NCBI RefSeq assembly: GCF_020539525.1
Contig: NZ_JACDXX010000003.1
Span: 124,001 to 188,000 of the forward strand
DNA length: 64,000 nt
Direction of reading: 5' to 3'
DNA from: Pseudogemmobacter faecipullorum
GTDB lineage: Bacteria; Pseudomonadota; Alphaproteobacteria; Rhodobacterales; Rhodobacteraceae
Shown piece by piece: positions 51,981-61,192 of the stretch. The notes under the pieces were generated by a model. That model worked only from the letters and a program-made list of their open reading frames with translations. It was not told the DNA's origin and did not search any database. The position numbers and the translations under genes were made by a program. Numbering within the stretch: the stretch's first letter is position 1; every line of letters starts with the position of its first letter.

Positions 51981-52724
51981 TCAGGCGGCCGAGAGCGCCG
52001 CCACGATCGCGCCGAAATCTGCCGCCTTCAGGCTGGCCCCGCCGACCAGCGCCCCGTCGACATCGGCAATAGCGAAGATCGGGGCTGCATTCGAGGGTTT
52101 GACCGAGCCGCCATAGAGCAGCGCCATTTCCTGCGCCGTGGCACCGAAACGCGCGGTCAGGCTCTGGCGCATGAAGCCATGCATCTCGCCAATCTGCCCG
52201 GCTGTCGGGGTGCGGCCGGTGCCAATCGCCCAGACCGGCTCATAGGCCAGAACGGTATTTGCCGCCGTCGCGCCTTCGGGCAGCGAGCCGGCCAGCTGCT
52301 GCCCGACGATCTCCAGGGCCTTGCCGGCATCGCGCTCGGCTTCGGTCTCGCCGATACAGACCACGGCGATCAGCCCGGCCTGCCAGGCGGCAAGGGTTTT
52401 GGCCTGAACATCGGCATCGCTTTCGCCATGATCGGCGCGGCGCTCGGAATGGCCAAGGATCACATAAGCCGCCCCCGCATCGCGCAGCATGGCGGCCGAG
52501 AGATCGCCGGTATGGGCGCCCGAGGCGCGGGCATGGCAATCCTGGCCGCCCAGGGCCAGGGCCGAGCCCGCGGTGAGCGCGGCCATGGGCGCCAGCAAAG
52601 TCGCGGGCGGGCAGATCAGCATATCGCAGCCCGGGGCGGGGTGATCGGCCAGCAGCGCCCGGATTTCCTCCAGCGCGGCGAGCGTGCCGTTCATCTTCCA
52701 GTTACCGGCGGCGAGTTTGCGCAT
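51981..52724 (-). CDS. tpiA: Triosephosphate isomerase
   Basis: Interconverts dihydroxyacetone phosphate and glyceraldehyde 3-phosphate. 247 residues. Catalytic Lys in AGNWKMNG (Lys10), His in VILGHSERR near 92 and Glu in [14 protein letters not shown] near 162; the phosphate-binding [11 protein letters not shown] follows. Full length from the ATG at 52724; a longer start at 52769 lacks family support. Confidence 0.97.
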   Translation of the reverse strand: MRKLAAGNWKMNGTLAALEEIRALLADHPAPGCDMLICPPATLLAPMAALTAGSALALGGQDCHARASGAHTGDLSAAMLRDAGAAYVILGHSERRADHGESDADVQAKTLAAWQAGLIAVVCIGETEAERDAGKALEIVGQQLAGSLPEGATAANTVLAYEPVWAIGTGRTPTAGQIGEMHGFMRQSLTARFGATAQEMALLYGGSVKPSNAAPIFAIADVDGALVGGASLKAADFGAIVAALSAA

Positions 52725-52972
52725 ATCTGTGCTCCTGTCGGATCTGCTGATCTGCAACCGCAATTGCAAATTCCATCCGCTGGCGCAATGGCGCGCGGCG
52801 GGCAGGGGCAGGTTTGCCGCAAAACACCGCGATGAATTGCCGGAAGGCGCAGGACACAGGGCGCGCCCGCGACCCGCGCTGAGCGGCAGCGCAGAAGGCA
52901 GGTTCTCAAGGGGTGTAAATTCCGGGCAGGCCCGGGGCCTTCAGCCGCCCCATGCCTGGCCGGAGGGTATGG
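52725..52972. other. Intergenic region upstream of tpiA
   Basis: 248 bp between tpiA and the A-type carrier gene, both on the minus strand. Presumed tpiA promoter region. No clear hairpin, repeat or RNA gene seen. Confidence 0.4.
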
Positions 52973-53329
52973 TCAGAGGCTGGGATCGCTGAATTTGATC
53001 GATTCGCCGCAGCCGCAGGCCTCGGTCACATTCGGATTGCGGAAGACGAATTTCGACTCCAGCAGGCTGGTCTCGTAATCGATCTCGGTGCCGATCAGAA
53101 ACATCTGCGCCATCGGCGCGATCAGCACCCTTGCGCCATCCTGCTCGACCACCTCGTCAAGCGGGTTCACCTCGGCGACGTAATCCATGGTATATTCCAT
53201 GCCCGCGCAGCCGCCTTTGCGGACGCCGATCCGCAGGCCTTCCTTGGCGTCACGCGTCATCAGCCGCGAAATCTGCTTTACCGCAGCGGGCGAGAGGGTG
53301 ACGGCGGCCTTACCGGGAATGCTGAACAT
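52973..53329 (-). CDS. A-type Fe-S carrier protein (HesB/IscA/SufA family)
   Basis: 118 residues. Receives and delivers Fe-S clusters. The three conserved cysteines are Cys41 (GVRKGGCAGMEY), Cys105 and Cys107 (TEACGCGESIKF). The family cannot be resolved further into IscA, SufA or ErpA from the sequence alone. The MIP18-type protein that helps the same process lies upstream on the same strand with 154 bp between. Confidence 0.93.
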   Translation of the reverse strand: MFSIPGKAAVTLSPAAVKQISRLMTRDAKEGLRIGVRKGGCAGMEYTMDYVAEVNPLDEVVEQDGARVLIAPMAQMFLIGTEIDYETSLLESKFVFRNPNVTEACGCGESIKFSDPSL

Positions 53330-53440
53330 GGCTCGATCCTTTGTACATCCGGCCTTTCCTCATCCATAGGCTGTGGCGGGCAGAAGCTGGCCGGGGCGAA
53401 AGCTGGCAGGCGCGGGGGTATATCCTCTGAAAGTAAGGGC

Positions 53441-53471
53441 GGCAGGTCAGGGGTTCAACCCCGTCCTGCCA
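53441..53471 (-). terminator. Weak hairpin after the MIP18-type gene
   Basis: GGCAGG/CCTGCC outer arms and GGGG/CCCC inner arms around TTCAA, on the side downstream of the gene at 53484. No T tract follows on the minus strand. Confidence 0.35.
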
Positions 53472-53483
53472 CAGGGCAGAGGG

Positions 53484-53846
53484 TTACATAAAGCCCAGTT
53501 CAAGCCGGGCTTCATCCGACATCATATCCATCCCCCAGGGCGGATCGAAGGTCATGGTGACGCTGACCTCGCGCACACCGGGCAGAGATTCCACCGCATC
53601 CTGCACCCAGCCCGGCATTTCGCCCGCCACCGGGCAGCCCGGCGCGGTCAGCGACATGGTGATGGCAACGGCATTTCCCTCATCAATCTCGATCGTATAG
53701 ATCAGACCAAGATCAAAGATATTCACCGGGATCTCGGGGTCAAAGACCGTGCGGCAGGCATCAACCACATCTTCATAGAGCGGATGTTCGGTTGAGGAGG
53801 GGCGGATCACCGGCGCGCCTTCGGCTGCGGCTTTGCTATCGTCCAT
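53484..53846 (-). CDS. MIP18/DUF59 family Fe-S assembly protein (SufT-like)
   Basis: 120 residues. DUF59 fold with the conserved FDPEIPVNIFDLGLIY near 35-50 and LTAPGCP holding the likely active Cys71, then VTMTFDPPWGMDMM. Family members help Fe-S maturation (SufT). The start at 53846 follows AGGA at good spacing; an in-frame ATG at 53867 has none. Confidence 0.9.
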   Translation of the reverse strand: MDDSKAAAEGAPVIRPSSTEHPLYEDVVDACRTVFDPEIPVNIFDLGLIYTIEIDEGNAVAITMSLTAPGCPVAGEMPGWVQDAVESLPGVREVSVTMTFDPPWGMDMMSDEARLELGFM

Positions 53847-54049
53847 CTGAAGTCCTGCAACTGGCATAGGGTTGCTACTGGTTTAACGGATCTGCCTCCG
53901 GGGGGGAAGGGCGCAACCGGCGGCTGCTCTGTGCAGCCCTGCGCAGGGATTTTGCCCGTCAGAGCCCGGGCGGCGCAGAAAATAAGTTGCACCGAATCAC
54001 AGATCGAAAGATTTTGACTGAACATCCAGTTAGAATAAGGCGGGGCGTC

Positions 54050-55459
54050 ATGCGGCAGCAGCTGGCGGAATGGGACCAGGCGGGACGGGAGCAGGCGGCG
54101 ATCAGGGCAGCAGAGCAGCATCTGATGCAGCCCTGGCCTGCGGCCGAGGATATCGGCGCCGAGGCGCGGATGTATCTGGAGCAGGCCGAGGGGATCATGG
54201 TCGAGGATGGCGCGGGCAACCGGCTGATCGACGGGCCTGCCGGCATGTGGTGCGTCAATCTCGGCCATCGCCATGAAGGCATTGCCCGGGTGCTCTATAA
54301 TCAGGCGATGGAACTGTCCTATTGCTCGCCCTGGTATACGATGAGCAAACAGGCGGTTGAACTGTCGCAGCGCCTCGCCGCCCATGCGCCGGGCGATCTG
54401 AACCATGTGTTCTTCACCACCGGCGGCTCCTCCGCGGTCGAGACCGCGCTGCGCTTCATGCAGTTTTACAATAATGTGCTGGGCCGCCCGGAAAAGAAAC
54501 GCATCGTCACCCGGGGCGGGGCCTATCACGGCTCGACCTATCTTTCAGCCTCGATGAATGCCCGGCCGCGGGATGGCGACTGGATGGACCAGGCCAGAGA
54601 TCTGGTGCTGCATCTGAGCGAGCCGAAGCCCGCGCCGGGCCTTGATGCTGCGGGGCAGAGGGCGCTGACGGCGCGGCTGGCGCAGGAATTTCGCGATCTG
54701 ATCGCGCGGGAGGGGGCCGCGAGCATCGGCGCATTTGTCGCCGAGCCGGTCCAGGCCTCGGGCGGGGTGGTGATCGCGCCCGAGGGCTATCTGCGCGAGA
54801 TGCGTCAGATCTGCGCCGAGCATGATATTCTTTATATCTCGGATGAGGTGGTGACGGCCTTTGGCCGGCTGGGCCATGTCTTTGCCTCGGAAGCGGTTTT
54901 CGGTATTCAGCCCGATATGATCACCTTCGCCAAAGGTGTGACGGCGGGCTATTTCCCGCTGGGCGGGGTGATGATCTCGGAGCGGCTGCTGGAGCGGATC
55001 CGTCAGTCCAACCACCCCGAGGCCTGTTTTGCCCATGGGCTGACCTATACCAGCCATCCGATCGGCTGCGCGGTGGCGCTGAAGGTGCTCGACCTGCTGG
55101 AGGCGGGCGATCTGGAGCGGGTGCGCCGGCTGGAACCGCTGTTCCGGGCCAGGCTTGAAAGCCTGCGCGATCTGCCGATTGTCAAAGAGGTGCGCAGCAT
55201 CGGCCTGATGGCCTGTGTCGAGCTGGCGACGGGAAAATCCGATGCCGCGAGCCTGGCGATAGAGCAGAAAATGGGCAAACGCGTCGATCTGCATTGCCAG
55301 AAGCTGGGGCTGCTGGTGCGGCCTTTGATCAATATGTGCGTGATTTCGCCGCCCTTTATCATTGATGAGGCGGTGATTGAGCGCATGGTCGCGATCCTGC
55401 GCGAGGGCATCCTGGCGACGATTGCCGATCTGCAGGCCGAGGGCGAACTGCCCGGCTGA
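54050..55459 (+). CDS. Class III aminotransferase (omega-amino acid or similar)
   Basis: 469 residues of the class III PLP fold: DGPAGMWCVNLGHRH near 63-77, FFTTGGSSAVETALRFMQFY near 120, ISDEVVTAFGRLG with the PLP-contacting Asp near 263, and PLP Lys295 in ITFAKGVTAGYFPLGG. This branch transaminates omega-amino acids, diamines or beta-alanine to pyruvate; the substrate is unresolved. The ATG at 54050 follows AGGCGGGG; a TTG at 53987 would extend it without support. Plus-strand singleton, divergent from the Fe-S genes. Confidence 0.9.
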   Translation: MRQQLAEWDQAGREQAAIRAAEQHLMQPWPAAEDIGAEARMYLEQAEGIMVEDGAGNRLIDGPAGMWCVNLGHRHEGIARVLYNQAMELSYCSPWYTMSKQAVELSQRLAAHAPGDLNHVFFTTGGSSAVETALRFMQFYNNVLGRPEKKRIVTRGGAYHGSTYLSASMNARPRDGDWMDQARDLVLHLSEPKPAPGLDAAGQRALTARLAQEFRDLIAREGAASIGAFVAEPVQASGGVVIAPEGYLREMRQICAEHDILYISDEVVTAFGRLGHVFASEAVFGIQPDMITFAKGVTAGYFPLGGVMISERLLERIRQSNHPEACFAHGLTYTSHPIGCAVALKVLDLLEAGDLERVRRLEPLFRARLESLRDLPIVKEVRSIGLMACVELATGKSDAASLAIEQKMGKRVDLHCQKLGLLVRPLINMCVISPPFIIDEAVIERMVAILREGILATIADLQAEGELPG

Positions 55460-55512
55460 GGCTGCCTGGTTTAGGCTGCCCGGCTGCCGCGCTGAGGCTG
55501 GTCCGGTCCTGA

Positions 55513-55550
55513 AAACCCCCGCGCCGCCACTCAGGGCCACGCGGGGGTTT
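55513..55550. terminator. Bidirectional terminator between the aminotransferase and ssb
   Basis: AAACCCCCGCG (55513-55523) pairs with CGCGGGGGTTT (55540-55550). The plus-strand side ends in TTT and the minus-strand side continues into TTTTC, serving both convergent genes. Confidence 0.85.
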
Positions 55551-55576
55551 GATGTCGTTACGCTCCGGGCGTCAGA

Positions 55577-56146
55577 TCAGAACGGGATCTCATCATCGAG
55601 ATCGGAATTGCCGCCCGCCGGTGCGCCGCCGCCATAGCCGCCGCGCGCGCCGCTGCCCTGGTTGCCGCCACCCTGGCTGCCACCACCATAACCGCCGCCC
55701 TGGCCGCCGCCATAGCCACCCGACTGGCCGCCGCCGTAATCATCATAGCCGCGGTCGCCGCCGCCTGCCGATGCGCCACCGCCGCCGCCATCACCGCGGC
55801 CGCCCAGCAGCGTCAGATTGCCCGAGAAAGGACGCAGCACGATTTCAGTGGTATAGCGGTCCTGGCCGGACTGATCCTGCCATTTGCGGGTTTCCAGCGC
55901 GCCCTCGATATAAACGGTCGAGCCTTTGCGCAGATATTGCTCGGCGATTTTGGCGAGGGGTTCAGAGAAAATCGCCACCGAATGCCATTCGGTCCGCTCG
56001 CGGCGTTCGCCCGAATTGCGGTCGCGCCAGGTTTCCGAAGTGGCAATGCGCAGGTTTACCACCTTGCCGCCGTTCTGGAAGCTGCGGACCTCGGGGTCGC
56101 GGCCGAGATTGCCGATAATGATGACCTTATTGACCGATCCCGCCAT
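55577..56146 (-). CDS. ssb: Single-stranded DNA-binding protein
   Basis: 189 residues. N-terminal OB fold (1-112: [70 protein letters not shown] region), a Gly-rich linker of GGYGGGQ repeats (about 115-175) and the acidic partner-binding tip DDEIPF. Homotetramer in replication and repair. The start at 56146 is the family start; longer in-frame ATGs are spurious. Confidence 0.97.
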   Translation of the reverse strand: MAGSVNKVIIIGNLGRDPEVRSFQNGGKVVNLRIATSETWRDRNSGERRERTEWHSVAIFSEPLAKIAEQYLRKGSTVYIEGALETRKWQDQSGQDRYTTEIVLRPFSGNLTLLGGRGDGGGGGASAGGGDRGYDDYGGGQSGGYGGGQGGGYGGGSQGGGNQGSGARGGYGGGAPAGGNSDLDDEIPF

Positions 56147-56490
56147 AAACGCCTCCGCCTTTTCGCTGCCTGATCCGGTTGTGGACCGGACAGGATTAAC
56201 ACAAGATTGAGGCGTGCTGATAGAGGCGGGGGCATCGCTTCGCAAGCAACCTTTCGCCCGCCCGGGCGGGCAGGGCGGCCAGAAGGGCGCTGCGGACCCG
56301 CCCTGCAGCTTGGCAGGCAGGCGCTGATCGGGCGCAGCCGGGTCCGCCAGGGCGGCCAGGCTCAGGATATTTAGCAGACCAGGCAAGGATTTGCCGGTCG
56401 ACCGGTCCGGGTCAGCAATTCCCTTCTGGTGTGAAACCTGCAGCCTGCCTATGATCCGCGCTGGTTTTGACCTGCGGGATTGTTGTTTTC
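56147..56490. other. Intergenic region between ssb and the transglycosylase
   Basis: 344 bp with promoters of two divergent genes. It contains a 12-bp palindrome CCGGTCGACCGG (56394-56405) and GC-rich stretches. I see no SOS-type direct repeat and no RNA gene. Confidence 0.4.
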
Positions 56491-57153
56491 ATGAAGCCTC
56501 AGACCAGAGCGATGGCCCCAGAAAGTGGCAGATACAGGCTTTTCCGGCTTGCCCCGGCGCTGATGCTGGCGCTTTTGCCGGCAGCGGGCCTGGCCGAGGG
56601 GCTGAAACTGCATGGCTCCTCCAAATCGCGCAATTCGGTCTTCGAATCACAATCGGCTTTGCTCGATGGCCGGCTGGCGAAGCAATATTCCGGCTCGGTC
56701 AAACTGACGCCGAAATATAAAGCGGCGGAAAAAGACGGCACCGCCCCGGAGGCGGAAGGCGGTGAGACGATCCCGCGCTACGCCGGTAAGTATAAAGGCG
56801 AATATCTCGAACATGCCCGTTCGGTCGCGCGCAAACATGGCGTGCCGGAAGAGCTGTTCCTGCGCCTGGTGCAGCGTGAAAGCGGCTGGAATGCCGGGGC
56901 GGTCAGCCATAAAGGCGCGACCGGACTGGCGCAGCTGATGCCGGGCACGGCGAAGCTTCTTGGGGTGAATATCGACGATCCCAAGGATAATCTTGAGGGC
57001 GGCGCGCGCTATCTGAAGATGATGCACCGCAAATTCGGCACCTGGAAGCTGGCGCTTGCCGCCTATAATGCCGGTCCGGGCGCGGTCGAGCAGCATGGCG
57101 GCGTGCCGCCCTATGCCGAGACCAAAGCCTATGTCGCGGCCATTCTCGGGTGA
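56491..57153 (+). CDS. Lytic transglycosylase (SLT domain), exported
   Basis: 220 residues with an N-terminal signal sequence (hydrophobic core [18 protein letters not shown]) and a C-terminal SLT domain: catalytic Glu in [34 protein letters not shown] and [26 protein letters not shown]. Cleaves glycan strands in the periplasm. The ribosome binding site at the ATG (56491) is poor; TTG at 56467 or ATG at 56512 are alternatives. A different family member, a lipoprotein, is encoded at 35549. Confidence 0.85.
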   Translation: MKPQTRAMAPESGRYRLFRLAPALMLALLPAAGLAEGLKLHGSSKSRNSVFESQSALLDGRLAKQYSGSVKLTPKYKAAEKDGTAPEAEGGETIPRYAGKYKGEYLEHARSVARKHGVPEELFLRLVQRESGWNAGAVSHKGATGLAQLMPGTAKLLGVNIDDPKDNLEGGARYLKMMHRKFGTWKLALAAYNAGPGAVEQHGGVPPYAETKAYVAAILG

Positions 57154-57313
57154 GGGCGGAGAGCGCGGGCAACAGTTTGCAGCGCGCAGCGGCTCGGGGT
57201 CGTTTCGGCTCTGGCCAATTTTGTCGCACCAGGGCAGAAAGGCACAGTCCTTGCCGCGCTGCCCGCCACAGGTCGCCGGCCTCCTTTGCACGATCAAGAC
57301 CGCAGGGTTCAGA
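57154..57313 (+). other. Intergenic region before the methyltransferase
   Basis: 160 bp with no gene or hairpin I can support. Confidence 0.35.
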
Positions 57314-57967
57314 ATGAGCGATTTCGCGTCCCGCCGCATGACGATGGTCGATACCCAGGTCCGTCCTTCCGATGTGACCAAATTCCCGATCATTGAGGCA
57401 ATGCTGCATATCCCGCGTGAGACTTACGTCCCCGCCGCATTGCGCGATGCCGCCTATGCCGGTGCCCATGTCCCCCTAGCTCCGGGCCGGGTTCTGCTTG
57501 AGGCCCGCACCATGGCCAAGATGCTCGATGCGCTCGACATCCGCCCCGATGAGCTGGTGCTCGATCTGGGCGCGGGCCTTGGCTATTCGACTGCGCTGCT
57601 GGCGCGGCTGGCCGAAACTGTGGTCGGCGTCGAGGAGGATGAGGCTCTGGCGGCTGAGGCTGCGCGCATTCTTGGCCAGGAGGGGGTTGATAATGCGATC
57701 ATCCACCAGGCTCCGCTGGTGGCCGGTGCCGCGAAACATGGCCCCTATGATGTGATCGTGATCGAGGGCGGCATCGAAGAGCTGCCCGATGCGATTGCCG
57801 ATCAGCTGAAAGAGGGCGGCCGCATCGCCGCGGTTGAGATGAATGGCGCGCTGGGAACGGTGAAACACGGGCTGAAGCGCGACGGCCGGATCGACTGGCG
57901 TTTTGCCTTCAATGCTGCAGCGCCGGTTCTGCCGGGCTTTGGCCGGGCGGCGGCTTTCTCGCTCTGA
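57314..57967 (+). CDS. PIMT-family methyltransferase (protein-L-isoaspartate O-methyltransferase-like)
   Basis: 217 residues. SAM-binding motif VLDLGAGLGYSTALLARLAE near 80-99, preceded by the PIMT-type N-terminus (MVDTQVRPSDVTKFPIIEAMLHIPRE). Alphaproteobacterial members directly upstream of tolC are often annotated as isoaspartate repair enzymes, but catalysis has rarely been tested. The pairing with tolC downstream is conserved, with 178 bp between. Confidence 0.87.
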   Translation: MSDFASRRMTMVDTQVRPSDVTKFPIIEAMLHIPRETYVPAALRDAAYAGAHVPLAPGRVLLEARTMAKMLDALDIRPDELVLDLGAGLGYSTALLARLAETVVGVEEDEALAAEAARILGQEGVDNAIIHQAPLVAGAAKHGPYDVIVIEGGIEELPDAIADQLKEGGRIAAVEMNGALGTVKHGLKRDGRIDWRFAFNAAAPVLPGFGRAAAFSL

Positions 57968-58145
57968 GCGGCCCCGCAGTCTTTCGGCGCGAGCACCAGG
58001 CCTGGCGCGCGCGCAGAGCCGCAGGAGAGAAAAAGTGGCTTCGGGGCAGGGGGTCCCGGGCCGGAATGTGACGGTTTTGAAAGTAAAGCGGCAGGGCGCT
58101 GACCTGGTCAGCTCGCTCCCGACATCACCAACAGGACGGTGGCGC

Positions 58146-59579
58146 ATGCGGAACTTGCTTAAGGTTGTTACCCTTTCGGTCTCGGCGGCGGTATTTGCCC
58201 TGCCATCCCAGGCTGAGACCCTGGCCGATGCGCTGATCGCGGCCTATCGCAATTCAAATCTGATGGCGCAGAACCAGGCGGTGCTGCGCGCTGCCGATGA
58301 GGATGCTGCGATTGCCATGTCGACCCTGCGTCCGGTGGTCAGCTATGCCATTCGCGCCGGATCGTCATTCTCGGATGTCAACGGCAATACCCGTCTGCTC
58401 ACCGGCACTGTGGTTCCCAGCTCGAGCTTCTCGAAAACCTTTAACGCCGCTTTCGACCTTTCGGTCTCGCTGGTCATTTATGATTACGGCCGTCGCCAGC
58501 TGGCGCTGGAGGCGGCGCGCGAAAACGTCATGGCGACCCGCCAGCAGCTGGTTTCGGTCGAGCAGGATGTGCTGCTGGCGGCGGTGCGCGCCTATGTCGA
58601 GGTGAAGCTCTCGGAAGAGATCGTGGCTCTGCGTCAGTCCAATGCCCGGCTGATCTCTCAGGAGCTGGGCGCGGCCCAGGACCGGTTCGAAGTCGGCGAG
58701 ATCACCCGTACCGATGTCTCGATTGCCGAGGCGGCGCTGGCTTTGTCGCGGGCCAATCTGGCCTCGGCCGAGGGCGATCTGCGCGTCGCGCGTGAGGCCT
58801 ATAAGGCCGCCACCGGCGCCTATCCGGGCCGTCTGGCAGCCCTGCCGAACAGTCCGCGCATTGGCAATTCGCTGGACGAGGCAATCGGTGTGGCACGGCG
58901 CAGCCATCCTTCTGTCCGTCAGAGCCAGCATACGGTGAAGATCGCCGATCTGAACGTGGCCATGGCCGAGGCGGCGATGAAGCCGACGCTTGGCCTTGGC
59001 GCCTCGCTTTCAGCCAGCCGCAGCGAGGCCGATGGGCTGTTGCGCGACAGCGATACGCTGGGCGGCTCGGTTTCGCTGAACCTGAACCAGACCATCTATG
59101 CCGGGGGCGAGCTTTCGGCGCGCTACCGCAAGGCGCTGGCGCAGAAAGAGGGCGCGCGTTCGGGCCTGAAACAGGCGGTGGTGCTGGTCGAGCAGAATCT
59201 CGGCACGCTCTGGGCGATGAATGGCGTCTATATCGCCTCGATTGATGCCTCGCGCCAGCAGATCGCCGCGGCCCAGGCCGCCTTTGACGGCGTGCGCGAA
59301 GAGGCGGCGCTCGGCGCAAGGACCACGCTTGATGTGCTCGATGCCGAGCAGGATCTGCTCGATGCCCGCGCCTCGCGGCTGCAGTCTGAGGCCAGCCGTT
59401 ATTATGCGGTCTATCAGATCCTTGCCGCTATGGGCCTGCTGACGGTTGAGCATCTGAATCTCGGCATTCCGACCTATGATCCGAATGCCTATTATGATGC
59501 GGTCAAAAATGCTCCGGCCACCTCGGTTCAGGGCAAAAAACTTGACCGGATCCTGAAGCGTGGCGGCGGCGGAAACTGA
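58146..59579 (+). CDS. tolC: TolC family outer membrane efflux channel
   Basis: Outer-membrane duct for tripartite efflux and type I secretion. 477 residues, signal peptide 1-21 (ending SQA), then two tandem OEP domains: ETLADALIAAYRNSNLMAQNQ near 22 and the second at about 255 (LDEAIGVARRSHPSVRQSQH), with long helices and strands (GYGLGASLSASRSEADG type). The ATG at 58146 is the only start giving a correct signal peptide. Confidence 0.93.
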   Translation: MRNLLKVVTLSVSAAVFALPSQAETLADALIAAYRNSNLMAQNQAVLRAADEDAAIAMSTLRPVVSYAIRAGSSFSDVNGNTRLLTGTVVPSSSFSKTFNAAFDLSVSLVIYDYGRRQLALEAARENVMATRQQLVSVEQDVLLAAVRAYVEVKLSEEIVALRQSNARLISQELGAAQDRFEVGEITRTDVSIAEAALALSRANLASAEGDLRVAREAYKAATGAYPGRLAALPNSPRIGNSLDEAIGVARRSHPSVRQSQHTVKIADLNVAMAEAAMKPTLGLGASLSASRSEADGLLRDSDTLGGSVSLNLNQTIYAGGELSARYRKALAQKEGARSGLKQAVVLVEQNLGTLWAMNGVYIASIDASRQQIAAAQAAFDGVREEAALGARTTLDVLDAEQDLLDARASRLQSEASRYYAVYQILAAMGLLTVEHLNLGIPTYDPNAYYDAVKNAPATSVQGKKLDRILKRGGGGN

Positions 59580-59620
59580 GCCTGCAGCGCCAGATCCTGG
59601 CGGGAAAAATCGCAATTATC

Positions 59621-59649
59621 AAAGGGGTGGCGTAAAGCCGCCCCTTTTT
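59621..59649 (+). terminator. Rho-independent terminator after tolC
   Basis: GGGG-T-GGC and GCC-G-CCCC arms around GTAAA, followed by TTTTT. Confidence 0.8.
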
Positions 59650-59742
59650 CATTTTGCCCCTGCGGCGGGGGCGCAATTTCTTGTCTGTCCGGCCGGGCGT
59701 GGTTAGACTGACCCACCAGGAATAATCTGACCGGGCAGAAAA

Positions 59743-60453
59743 ATGTCAGAACCACTCGCTTCGCATGACACTGAGGATGTGCTCTCGTCCCTCCGGCGGC
59801 TGGTGCTGGATGTGGCGCCGCCGGCCTCTGCCGCTGCCGCCGGCGGGGCCGGGGGGGCTGAGGCCGATACCTCTGGTAAGCTGCTGCTGACCCCGGCTTT
59901 GCGCATCGTCGGCGCCGAGGCGGATCTGCCCGCCGGGGGGGAGAGCATTGCCACTGCAGGGGAAACCGCTTGCCCGGCAGTCGCAGCTGAGGCGCAGATC
60001 TCATTTGGCGAGGCCGCGCCTCTGGGCGTGACCCGCGCCAGCTGGCAGGGCGCAGCCGCGACGAGCCCGGATCCTGCTGCATCCACCCCGGCCGCACCCA
60101 CCCCGGCTGCAGGCCAGACCCGGCTCACGCTTTCCACACCCGCGGCGGAAGCCGGGGATCAATCGCCGGTCGCGGTCTTTACCGCCCTGCCGCGTCCGGC
60201 GCCGCTTTTGCTGACCCCGAAGGATCCGGGCGCGGCGGATGGCGAGGCGGTGCCCTTCATCCGCCACCCGCGCGCAGCCACTGAGACCCCGGCGCGTGAA
60301 AGCGTGGTGATCGATGAAATGGCTTTGCGCGCTTTATTGCGCCAGATCGTGCGCGAAGAGCTGGCGGCATTGCAGCTGAGCGGCGGCGCGGCGCCCGATA
60401 TGCGGCGGCTGGTGCGGCTGGAACTGCAGCGGGCGGTGACGGGAGAGAGCTGA
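59743..60453 (+). CDS. Alphaproteobacterial protein of unknown function (DUF2497/PopZ-like architecture)
   Basis: 236 residues with two short conserved ends and a disordered Ala/Pro-rich middle (about 30-180). The N-terminus has EDVLSSLRRLVLD and KLLLTPALRIV; the C-terminus (about 185-236) has a helical segment IDEMALRALLRQIVREELAAL followed by RRLVRLELQRAV. This split pattern is shared by proteins of Rhodobacterales downstream of tolC; the C-terminal helix recalls PopZ-type proteins, but identity is not established. Confidence 0.75.
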   Translation: MSEPLASHDTEDVLSSLRRLVLDVAPPASAAAAGGAGGAEADTSGKLLLTPALRIVGAEADLPAGGESIATAGETACPAVAAEAQISFGEAAPLGVTRASWQGAAATSPDPAASTPAAPTPAAGQTRLTLSTPAAEAGDQSPVAVFTALPRPAPLLLTPKDPGAADGEAVPFIRHPRAATETPARESVVIDEMALRALLRQIVREELAALQLSGGAAPDMRRLVRLELQRAVTGES

Positions 60454-60501
60454 TATTTCCCGGTCATCTCCCGGCGCAGGCTGCTATACCTGTTTGTTTC
60501 A

Positions 60502-60539
60502 AAAGGAAAACGCGCCCCTGAAAGGGCGCGTTTTCCTTT
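60502..60539 (+). terminator. Long-stem terminator
   Basis: A 16-bp perfect stem, AAAGGAAAACGCGCCC (60502-60517) with its complement (60524-60539), around CTGAAA. TTTT is within the 3' arm. Ends the 59743 gene; it also faces the convergent gene at 60584. Confidence 0.75.
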
Positions 60540-60583
60540 GGGTGCCAGAGACCTGAGACGGACCCCGGCCTGAGAGCGGCCTC

Positions 60584-60910
60584 TCAGGCGGCTTCGGCGT
60601 GATCCGCTTCGAGGGCAGCGCGGCGCTCGGATTCTTCGCGGCTCAGCGCCACCGAAGTCCGGATACCTTTGCCGACGAATTCCATCAGGCCCTTAACCAC
60701 GCGTTCGTTCGGATCGATGCCGGCACAGGACAGAACTTCACGGCCATCGCGCGAGCGCGCCCAGCGTGCAATCTGCTCGGGACCGTTGCCGTATTTCTTG
60801 TCATCGGCGATAGCATCATCGAGCGCCGCCAGAACCACTGCGGCAAACAGTTTACGTGCGCGCTGGCCCTGCTCAAAGTTGAACGCCGTGCTGTCGATCG
60901 AATCCAGCAT
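60584..60910 (-). CDS. DUF6280 family protein
   Basis: 108 residues, cytoplasmic, mainly helical: FNFEQGQRARKLFAAVVLAALDDAIADDKKYG then GPEQIARWARSRDGREVLSCAGIDPNERVVKGLMEF. The family is strongly conserved in Rhodobacterales and, as far as I recall, has no known function. It stands alone. Confidence 0.85.
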   Translation of the reverse strand: MLDSIDSTAFNFEQGQRARKLFAAVVLAALDDAIADDKKYGNGPEQIARWARSRDGREVLSCAGIDPNERVVKGLMEFVGKGIRTSVALSREESERRAALEADHAEAA

Positions 60911-61192
60911 TACTCACAATCCTTGTATCATTGCTTAACTGCGCCGAGTGCTTGTAACGAACTGACCGTGATTCGGGCACCCTGGTTTGACAGTCCCGTC
61001 ATGCGCCTGGCGCATAACGAGAGCGAAAATGTCCGGATGCAGAGGCGGATCAGCCGTCTGTTCTGGCTGATATAGCCTAAGTGGTTGCGAAATCAAGGAT
61101 CATGGTGAGCTATTCGGAGCAATTGCTCTTGCTCATTTTCTAAAAAAGTGCCTGGCGCCGGTCAGAGCCGCTGAAACTGCGCAGCTTTCTTC
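60911..61192. other. Intergenic region
   Basis: 282 bp, AT-richer than most gaps (runs at 61125-61150). It contains the promoter side of the 60584 gene and the 3' side of the ygfZ gene. A GATTC (60971) is a potential CcrM methylation site. No gene or clear hairpin seen. Confidence 0.4.

Noticed and set aside
53441-53471. tRNA-like T-arm (GGGGTTCAACCCC)
   Set aside because: No acceptor, D or anticodon arm can be formed around it; it is better explained as an intergenic hairpin.
56394-56405. CCGGTCGACCGG palindrome as an operator for ssb or the transglycosylase gene
   Set aside because: GC-rich 12-bp palindromes arise often in such DNA, and nothing else supports a site.
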